From JAAXIE01 sp965204245 (GTDB taxonomy: Bacteria; Chloroflexota; Dehalococcoidia; Lucifugimonadales; JAAXIE01): 64,000 bases of DNA. Below are positions 55,524 to 64,000 of this stretch, in pieces. Every line of letters starts with the position of its first letter. The first letter of the stretch is position 1. Where the stretch lies: NCBI GenBank assembly GCA_965204245.1, contig CBDBED010000002.1:372001-436000 (forward strand), read 5' to 3'. The notes beneath the pieces are model-generated. The model was not told where the DNA came from and ran no database searches. It saw nothing but the letters and a program-made list of their open reading frames with translations. A program made the translations under genes and the position numbers.

Positions 55524-57188
55524 CTAGATCCCCCACGAGGGGCGGTATTCCCCGAACACGTTCCGAAACACGCCCATCATCTCTCTCAAGGTCGCATACT
55601 CCCGCACCGCCTCAATGATAGGCGGCATCAGGTTCTGCTGGCCCCGCGCCGCGGACTCCAAGTCCGCCAGCCTCTGCTTGACGGCGTGGTTGTCCCGCGT
55701 GCGTCGCACCTCGTTGAGCCGTCGCACCTGATGCTCCTCGCCCTCTCGGTCCATCTCCAGTATCGGGATTTCCAGCGAGTCTCCCGACATATAGTCGTTG
55801 ACCCCAACCACGATGCGCCGGTTGCGGTCCAGTTCCTGCTGGTACTGGTAGGCGGCCAAGGCGATCTCCCGTTGCAGGAACCCCGACTCCAACGCTTTCA
55901 CCGTGCCCCCCACATCCTCCACCCGGCGGAAGTAGTCGTATGCTCCGTCAGCCAGTTGCCGAGTGAGCGTCTCAAGAAAATAGCTGCCACCCAACGGGTC
56001 CACCGTATCGGTGATCCCGGTCTCATGCGCAATGATCTGCTGTGTGCGCAGTGCCGTAAGAGCCGCCTTCTCCGATGGCAGAGCCCATGCTTCATCAGCC
56101 GAGTTGGTGTGCAGCGACTGCGCGCCACCCAGCACCGCAGCTAACGCCTGCAGACCCACCCTCACCGTGTTGTTCTCCGGCTGCTGCGCCGTTAGGGCCG
56201 CCCCTGAAGTCTGCGCATGGGTGCGCAGCCACCATGACCGCGGGTCCTGCGCTCCGAAAGTATCCCGCATCTCCGTGGCCCAAACCTTCCGGGCAGCACG
56301 GAACTTGGCTATCTCCTCAAAGAAGTCGTTGCAGACATTGAAAAAGAAACTGAGCCGGGGCGCGAAGTCGTCCACCTTCAGCCCTCGCTCCAAGCACCAG
56401 CGGACATACTCGAAACCGTCGCCAAGCGTGAAGGCCAATTCCTGGACGGCAGTGGAGCCGGCCTCCCGTATGTGATACCCGCTGATGCTGATGGGGTTCC
56501 AACGCGGCAGGCACTTGGTGGCATATTCCACGGTATCCACCACCAAGCGCATCGAAGGCTCAGGCGGGAAGATGTACTCGTTCTGGGCGATGTATTCCTT
56601 CAGGATGTCGTTCTGGATCGTACCGCCCAGCTTCTCTTGGGCGACTCCCTGCTTCTCGGCTGCCACGATGTACATCGCCCAAATGATGGCCGCGGGGGCG
56701 TTGATGGTCATGGAGGTCGTGACTTGGTCCAGTGGGATGCCGTCGAACAACACCTCCATGTCTGCCAGCGACGAGACCGCCACCCCACACTTGCCGAACT
56801 CCCCCTCAGCTGGCCCGTCGTCGGTGTCGTAGCCATACAGGGTGGGCATGTCGAAGGCAACGCTCAAGCCCGTCTGCCCGTTCTCCAGCAGGTACTTGAA
56901 ACGCTGGTTGGTCTCCTCGGCCGTGCCGTACCCAGCGAACATCCGCATGGTCCACAGCCGGCCCCGGTATCCCGTACCATGGACTCCCCGCGTATAGGGG
57001 AACTCGCCGGGTAGCCCGACTTCCTCTAGGTAGTCCGAGTCCTCAAGGTTGCCGGGGGTGTACACCGGATCGATGGGGATGTTGGAAGGTGTGCTGAAAA
57101 GCGCGTCGCGCACAGGCTGCGACGCCGTCCTCTCTCGCCACTCTGATTCCGCGTTATGCAGGCGCTCCATCTCCTCAGGCGAGGGCAC
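55524..57188 (-). CDS. Methylmalonyl-CoA mutase, large (catalytic) chain
   Basis: A 554-residue protein from GTG 57188 with AAGGAGG eight bases upstream; the frame is open further to 57272. It contains the CoA-binding barrel with YTRGVHGTGYRGRLWTMRMF, FDMPTLYGYDTDD and YHIREAGSTAVQELAFTL (each under 21 residues), plus ARGQQNLMPPIIEAV near the end. The C-terminal cobalamin-binding domain of single-chain mutases is missing, so it is the catalytic part of a two-gene enzyme whose small subunit is elsewhere. It interconverts methylmalonyl-CoA and succinyl-CoA (or ethylmalonyl/isobutyryl-type substrates). Confidence 0.9.
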   Translation of the reverse strand: MPSPEEMERLHNAESEWRERTASQPVRDALFSTPSNIPIDPVYTPGNLEDSDYLEEVGLPGEFPYTRGVHGTGYRGRLWTMRMFAGYGTAEETNQRFKYLLENGQTGLSVAFDMPTLYGYDTDDGPAEGEFGKCGVAVSSLADMEVLFDGIPLDQVTTSMTINAPAAIIWAMYIVAAEKQGVAQEKLGGTIQNDILKEYIAQNEYIFPPEPSMRLVVDTVEYATKCLPRWNPISISGYHIREAGSTAVQELAFTLGDGFEYVRWCLERGLKVDDFAPRLSFFFNVCNDFFEEIAKFRAARKVWATEMRDTFGAQDPRSWWLRTHAQTSGAALTAQQPENNTVRVGLQALAAVLGGAQSLHTNSADEAWALPSEKAALTALRTQQIIAHETGITDTVDPLGGSYFLETLTRQLADGAYDYFRRVEDVGGTVKALESGFLQREIALAAYQYQQELDRNRRIVVGVNDYMSGDSLEIPILEMDREGEEHQVRRLNEVRRTRDNHAVKQRLADLESAARGQQNLMPPIIEAVREYATLREMMGVFRNVFGEYRPSWGI

Positions 57189-57344
57189 TGGAAACACCTC
57201 CTTCGTGAGGCGCGGCCCTCTAGCGGGGCCGCTCTTATTGGCGAGTCTAACAATGGCCCCTAGAAGCGTCAATTTGAGGTGGACTTGTCACACGTCCATG
57301 CTGTGAGAACCAGGCATGGCTCAGCCAAGTTCTTTCATCCTGCC

Positions 57345-57373
57345 TTGACATAAAACAGGGCGCGGAATGGAAT
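57345..57373 (+). promoter_or_regulatory. Putative promoter of the pyrimidine operon
   Basis: A consensus -35 TTGACA (57345-57350), 17-base spacer and a weak -10 TGGAAT (57368-57373) lie 54 bases before the pyrR start. No leader terminator is visible between it and pyrR, so if PyrR attenuates, the site is elsewhere or control is translational. Confidence 0.5.
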
Positions 57374-57426
57374 AGTTGAAGTCAATAACTAGCCTCCGTT
57401 ACTACGTCTTGTAGGCGTGTGACTGG

Positions 57427-58027
57427 GTGCCGCGGTCGGAAGTTCAAGTGGAACACGAACACCAGATAATGACCCCCGACGACATGCGGCGCTCTCTGAC
57501 TCGCATCGCCTATGAGGTGCTGGAGCGCAACCGCGGGTTGTCTGACTTGGTGCTGGTCGGCATCCAAAGGCGCGGCTTTCCTCTCGCTGACCGGCTGGCC
57601 TCAAACTTGGTCCAACTGGAAGGCGTAGCTGTCCCGGTCGGCGCCCTTGATATCAACCTCTACCGCGATGATCTTCAGGAGCGGGCCCAACCTCTGGTGC
57701 GTCCGACTCAAATGCCCTTTCGCATCGCCGACAAGAAAGTGGTGCTGGTCGACGATGTCCTGTTTACCGGACGCACCATTCGGGCTGCCTTGGACGCCTT
57801 GATGGACTTCGGGCGCCCCGGTCAGGTGCAACTGGCGATTTTGGTGGACCGCGGGCATCAGGAACTGCCCATCAGGGCCGACTATGTGGGGCGCACATTT
57901 TCCACCGAATGGGACGACATGGTGAAGGTGCGTCTAATGGAGGTTGACGATCTGGATGAGGTGGTGGTGAGCAAGCGAATCTTGGGGCTTCCGATTCTTA
58001 CAGAGGACGTGGAGAGCGAGGCAGGCC

Positions 58028-58044
<17 letters not shown>
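57427..58044 (+). CDS. pyrR: Bifunctional pyr operon regulator/uracil phosphoribosyltransferase PyrR
   Basis: A 205-residue phosphoribosyltransferase; GTG 57427 or GTG 57448 is the start. The PRPP loop is VVLVDDVLFTGRTIRAAL; other family parts are LTRIAYEVLERN, LVLVGIQRRGFPLADRL and LVDRGHQELPIRADYVGR. The C-terminus is about 20 residues longer than in Bacillus and overlaps pyrB by 17 bases. PyrR binds pyr mRNA in response to UMP and also makes UMP from uracil. Confidence 0.93.
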
Positions 58045-59041
<997 letters not shown>

Positions 59042-59085
59042 GGTCAGCGTCTCATTTGCCGGACCAGAATACTCGGGAGGGACTT

Positions 59086-60468
<1,383 letters not shown>

Positions 60469-61073
60469 CTCAAAGGCAAGGCCAATACCGGCGGGCGGAT
60501 TAGAGTCCGAGAGAACATTAGAGGAAACGCTAGTCCATAACCCCGACTTGCTCATGCCAGGACTCCGGCTGATTGGTAGGCAGACGCCCACAGAGGGCGG
60601 GCCCCTGGACCTTATTGGCGTAGACGACGACGGCAAGTTGGTGGTGTTTGAACTAAAGAAAGAGGCACCGTCACGGGATGCCGTAGCCCAGATTATAGAC
60701 TATGCGTCCTACCTCAACTCCCTTGACGATGATACCCTCGCCCATCTTGTCGCAAGGCACTCCGGTCAGCGAGGCATCGAGAGAATTGACGACTTCGTGG
60801 GATGGTATGGCGAGAACACTAACGGTGACAGCCTAGAATCCCTCAGACCCGTGCGGATGGTACTCGTGGGTTTGGGCGTCGACCACGCTACCGAGCGGAT
60901 GGTAAGTTTTCTGTCTAACACTGGTCACATGGACATATCACTTCTTACCTTTTATGGGTTCCGGCAGGATGGGAGAACTCTGCTAGCAAGGCAAGCACCC
61001 AGTAGTAGGGACAGAAGGCGGAGACTGAGTAGAGACGAAAGGAGAACACGAATCGTTGACCGAGCCAAGGAGC

Positions 61074-61532
61074 ATGGTGTATACGACCTTCTCCTTTGAA
61101 GCGGTGAAATTGTTTCAGATCTCTTGGAACAACCCTCGCGAGCGTCCTGGAAGGTACGGCATCGCTTTGGGCCTACGAAGGCATGCCGCGACGGGTAGGG
61201 CCAGACGTAGCTACTATGCGCGCGTTGATCCGCAGCCGGGTGGGGTCGGGATCGTCTTCTTCCCGCGAGCCATCGAGCTTTGTGAGGATGAGTTCCGCCA
61301 GCCCATGAAGGACATCTCTTTCCACACATGGCCCGGCAACCGCGAGCATGACCCGCTGGGCATCCCCGGCACCGAAATCCAGTTCAGATTGACCGCGGAT
61401 GATTGGGAGAAACACAAGGAAGCGTTGACCGCTCTCGCTCGTTCTGTGCACGAAGCTTTGCAAGAAAGGAATCAGGGCGGCTCGTCTTCTGAATTGGATT
61501 CCGACGATGACGAAGATGATGAAGGCGAATAA
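61074..61532 (+). CDS. Hypothetical acidic-tailed protein in the pyrimidine operon
   Basis: A 152-residue protein; the ATG at 61074 has AAGGAG only one base upstream, and TTG 61056 is an alternative. It overlaps the nuclease-like gene by 26 bases. The core contains YYARVDPQPGGVGIVFFPRAIEL and FHTWPGNREHDPLG (cited in parts), with no recognised domain. The end is a run of acidic residues (DSDDDEDDEGE), as in proteins that bind basic partners; the basic region of the preceding protein is an obvious candidate. Its stop is 21 bases before carA. Confidence 0.65.
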   Translation: MVYTTFSFEAVKLFQISWNNPRERPGRYGIALGLRRHAATGRARRSYYARVDPQPGGVGIVFFPRAIELCEDEFRQPMKDISFHTWPGNREHDPLGIPGTEIQFRLTADDWEKHKEALTALARSVHEALQERNQGGSSSELDSDDDEDDEGE

Positions 61533-61553
61533 TCCCACATCCCACCCCACCCC

Positions 61554-62639
61554 ATGACCACCACCTCCCACCTAGTCCTCCAAGACGGCTCCATATTTTC
61601 CGGCCAGTCTTTCGGCGCACCTACTGAAGCCTTTGGCGAGGTCGTCTTCAGCACCGGTATGACCGGCTACCAAGAGATGCTGACCGACCCATCCTTTGCC
61701 GGGCAGATCGTAGTCCTCACCTATCCCTTGGCTGGCAACTACGGCATCAATGCCCAAGACATCGAGTCAGAGCGGATACAGGTGGCGGGCCTCGTCGTGC
61801 GCGAGCATTGCCTCACACCCAGCCACGGTGCCAGCACCATGACCCTCCACGAATACTTGGCCTCGCAGGGCATACCAGGTATATGGGATGTGGACACGCG
61901 CGCCCTCACGCGTCGCCTGCGGACCCAAGGCGTCATGATGGGCAGCCTCGGCTCCAGCGAACCAGAGGAAGCCCTCTCCAAGATCCATGAAGGGCCCCAC
62001 TACGGCGACACGGATTTCGTGGCGAGCATTACCACGAGCGAGGTTTACCAGTGGGGAGATGAGAACGGCCCGAAGTCAGGTCCTCGCATCGTGGTCACTG
62101 ACTGTGGGCTGAAATACAACATCCTGCGCAATCTGGAACGTCGTGGCTGCCAAGTAATCGCGGTGCCGGCAGCCACCAGTGCTGATGACATCCTTGCACT
62201 CAACCCCTCGGGTGTTGTGGTCTCTCCGGGGCCTGGTGATCCTGCCTTGCTGGAGTACGCCGTGGACGAATGTCGCAAGCTGGTGGGACGCGTCCCGGTA
62301 CTGGGCATCTGCTTGGGGCACCAGCTATTGGCCCGCGCCCTTGGCGCCAGCACCTTCAAGCTCAAATTCGGCCACCGTGGTGCCAATCATCCCGTGCAGG
62401 ACTTGGCTTCGGGAAGGGTGTACATTACCGCCCAGAATCACGGCTACGCGGTGGATGTCGACTCGGTGACTGGCGGTCTGCAAGTCACCCAGATAAACAT
62501 CAACGACGGCACGGTCGAGGGCCTCAGCCACCGCGACTACCCTCTTCTCACCATTCAGTACCACTCCGAGGCTTCCCCCGGCCCCCTCGACAACGAGCAC
62601 ATGTTTGACCGCTTTTTGGAGATGGTCCACAGTGCCTGA
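61554..62639 (+). CDS. carA: Carbamoyl-phosphate synthase small (glutaminase) chain
   Basis: A 361-residue subunit. The N-terminal domain has FGEVVFSTGMTGYQEMLTDPS and YPLAGNYGIN; the class I glutaminase has the nucleophile in VPVLGICLGHQLLARALG and the His-Glu pair in QYHSEASPGP. It releases ammonia from glutamine for CarB. The end overlaps the carB start by 8 bases. The gene lies downstream of two unknown genes in the pyr operon, so its expression is probably governed by pyrimidines. Confidence 0.96.
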   Translation: MTTTSHLVLQDGSIFSGQSFGAPTEAFGEVVFSTGMTGYQEMLTDPSFAGQIVVLTYPLAGNYGINAQDIESERIQVAGLVVREHCLTPSHGASTMTLHEYLASQGIPGIWDVDTRALTRRLRTQGVMMGSLGSSEPEEALSKIHEGPHYGDTDFVASITTSEVYQWGDENGPKSGPRIVVTDCGLKYNILRNLERRGCQVIAVPAATSADDILALNPSGVVVSPGPGDPALLEYAVDECRKLVGRVPVLGICLGHQLLARALGASTFKLKFGHRGANHPVQDLASGRVYITAQNHGYAVDVDSVTGGLQVTQININDGTVEGLSHRDYPLLTIQYHSEASPGPLDNEHMFDRFLEMVHSA

Positions 62640-64000
62640 TTCAACCTCCTCCAACGTACCAAGCAAGGTCCTTGTCATCGGCTCCGGCCCCATCGTCATC
62701 GGACAGGCGGCCGAGTTCGACTATGCCGGGACTCAAGCTTGCAAGGCCCTCCGTGAGGAAGGCGTCACCACGGTGCTGGTGAACTCCAATCCTGCCACTA
62801 TCATGACCGACCCCGGCATCGCCGACATCGTCTACATCGAGCCACTCAACGTGGAGGTCGTGGAGCGGATCATAGCCCAAGAGAGGCCCGAGGGCCTGCT
62901 CCCGACCCTAGGCGGACAGACCGGCTTGAACCTAGCCGTAGACCTAGCCCAAGCGGGTGTCCTCGATCACCACAAGGTCCGCCTTCTTGGTACCCCGTTG
63001 CGTGCCATTGAAGACGCCGAAGACCGCGACCGCTTTCGCCGTCTGCTGGCCGACATGGGCGAGCCCGTGCTGCCCAGCGACTGCGTCTCCTCCATGGAAG
63101 AAGCCCAACACGCTTTGGCCGAATTGGGCCTGCCCTTGGTGGTGCGCCCCGCCTATACCCTCGGCGGAACTGGCGGCGGCGTGGCCCGCACCATCGATGA
63201 GTTCGAGGTCATCGTACGTCGCGGTCTTGAGGCCAGCCCCGTCAGCCAAGTGCTTTTGGAGCGCTCTCTCGTTGGCTGGAAGGAAATTGAATACGAGGTC
63301 ATGCGCGACGGGGCCGACAACTGCATCACCGTCTGCAACATGGAGAACCTGGATCCCCTTGGCGTTCATACCGGGGACAGCATCGTTGTGGCCCCCAGCC
63401 AGACCCTTCCCGACAAAGAGTACCAGATGCTCCGGTCCGCCAGCCTGCGCATAATCCGGGCTCTAGGCGTCGAGGGCGGTTGCAACGTCCAGTTCGCTCT
63501 CGCTCCCCACCCGATAGTGCGGGACTCCCTGCCAAAGGTGGATGAAGAGTTAGCTCCCTACTACGTCATCGAAGTAAACCCTCGGGTCAGCCGCAGCTCG
63601 GCCTTGGCCAGCAAGGCCACCGGCTATCCTATAGCCCGCGTGGCAGCCAAGATAGCCGTGGGCCGTACCCTCGACCAGATTACCAACGCCGTTACCCAGC
63701 AGACTATGGCAGCCTTCGAACCTGCCCTCGACTACTGTGTTGTCAAGATACCCCGCTGGCCCTTCGACAAATTCCCAACGGGAGACCGCACCGTCACAAC
63801 CCAGATGAAGGCTACCGGCGAGGTCATGGCCATTGACCGCTCCTTCGAAGCAGCCCTCCAGAAAGCCGTGCGTTCCCTCGAAATCGGCGGGCACTCCCTG
63901 CTGTGGGAGAATACCGATGAAGGGCATGACGGCCTCGCTCCCACCGACCAGCGTCTATGGGGCCTGATGGCAGCTCTGCGCCAAGGCGATGACGTGGTAT
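62632..64000 (+). CDS. carB: Carbamoyl-phosphate synthase large chain, N-terminal part (truncated by window edge)
   Basis: The reading frame starts at GTG 62632 inside the last codons of carA and is open to the end of the window (456 codons of about 1070). It begins VPDSTSSNVPSKVLVIGSGP and contains FDYAGTQACKALREEG, VNSNPATIMTD and LPTLGGQTGLNLAVDLA. The ATP-grasp segments LVVRPAYTLGGTGGGVA, VGWKEIEYEVMRD and VIEVNPRVSRSSALASKATG (each below 21 residues) follow. This is the first of the two homologous halves, which phosphorylates bicarbonate. No frameshift is seen in the visible part. Confidence 0.96.
   Translation, partial: MPDSTSSNVPSKVLVIGSGPIVIGQAAEFDYAGTQACKALREEGVTTVLVNSNPATIMTDPGIADIVYIEPLNVEVVERIIAQERPEGLLPTLGGQTGLNLAVDLAQAGVLDHHKVRLLGTPLRAIEDAEDRDRFRRLLADMGEPVLPSDCVSSMEEAQHALAELGLPLVVRPAYTLGGTGGGVARTIDEFEVIVRRGLEASPVSQVLLERSLVGWKEIEYEVMRDGADNCITVCNMENLDPLGVHTGDSIVVAPSQTLPDKEYQMLRSASLRIIRALGVEGGCNVQFALAPHPIVRDSLPKVDEELAPYYVIEVNPRVSRSSALASKATGYPIARVAAKIAVGRTLDQITNAVTQQTMAAFEPALDYCVVKIPRWPFDKFPTGDRTVTTQMKATGEVMAIDRSFEAALQKAVRSLEIGGHSLLWENTDEGHDGLAPTDQRLWGLMAALRQGDDVV

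Overview
This is a GC-rich chromosomal segment with many GTG/TTG starts and short intergenic gaps. The content (a 46-residue zinc-ribbon gene of the DUF5679 type, many amidohydrolases, a Rieske oxygenase, an LLM flavin monooxygenase, hydantoinase A/B, GMC and FAD oxidoreductases, plus a nusA-ylxR-infB-rbfA-truB block) is what I would expect of a Chloroflexota bacterium, perhaps a Dehalococcoidia/SAR202-like heterotroph of refractory organic matter. That placement is inference from gene content only. The window starts inside one gene (minus strand) and ends inside carB.

Layout. 0-1.9 kb: two amidohydrolases on the minus strand. 1.9-3.05 kb: a non-coding array of four copies of a 101-bp module. 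3.1-12 kb: DMT transporter, FAD oxidoreductase, a nuclease-like gene, YggS, a two-subunit molybdenum hydroxylase with a MoaD-like protein, galU, rpiA. 12-18.9 kb: zinc alcohol dehydrogenase, thrB, three consecutive frameshifted genes (dihydroxyphthalate decarboxylase-like, YbaK-like, histidine decarboxylase-like), tRNA-Ser(UGA), an ACT protein and an amidohydrolase. 19-26 kb: Rieske oxygenase, hyuB and hyuA with three small exported/anchored proteins, and a degenerate repeat block. 26-29 kb: an IscR-like Rrf2 regulator, a probable T-box leader, a ThiF/MoeB-like enzyme and cysteine synthase. 29-34.9 kb: translation/transcription block nusA-ylxR-infB-rbfA-truB and a tiny zinc ribbon. 35-48 kb: PHP phosphoesterase, amidohydrolase, MFS transporter, threonine synthase, HigBA, a large membrane protein, GMC oxidoreductase, MntA/HepT, a bPH2 protein, and an NCS2 permease with a soluble tail. 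48-54.7 kb: a lipoprotein solute-binding protein with a collagen-like stalk, a deoxyribosyltransferase-like gene, a second array of the 101-bp module, LLM oxidoreductase, alpha/beta hydrolase, a retropepsin-like protein. 54.7-64 kb: surE, methylmalonyl-CoA mutase catalytic chain, and the pyrimidine operon pyrR-pyrB-pyrC-(two unknown genes)-carA-carB.

Most striking observation: six copies of an intergenic module (four at 2.0-2.8 kb, two at 51.0-51.3 kb in opposite genome orientation) share exactly the same geometry. Each carries four copies of a constant 9-mer box (CAGMTACGA-like) and four copies of a 7-nt word, three direct and one inverted, at fixed offsets 0/48/57/94. The word differs between modules (GTTCCAC, GTAGCAT, GTCGAAT, GTCGCAT, GTCTCAT) but changes coordinately at its positions within each module. 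Both arrays start after a similar leader: hairpin, Shine-Dalgarno, short ORF. I know of no described element with this organisation. It is not CRISPR and is probably not protein-coding.

Metabolically the window joins de novo pyrimidine synthesis, threonine and cysteine synthesis and propionyl/methylmalonyl-CoA metabolism with a set of oxidative and hydrolytic enzymes typical of scavenging complex organics.
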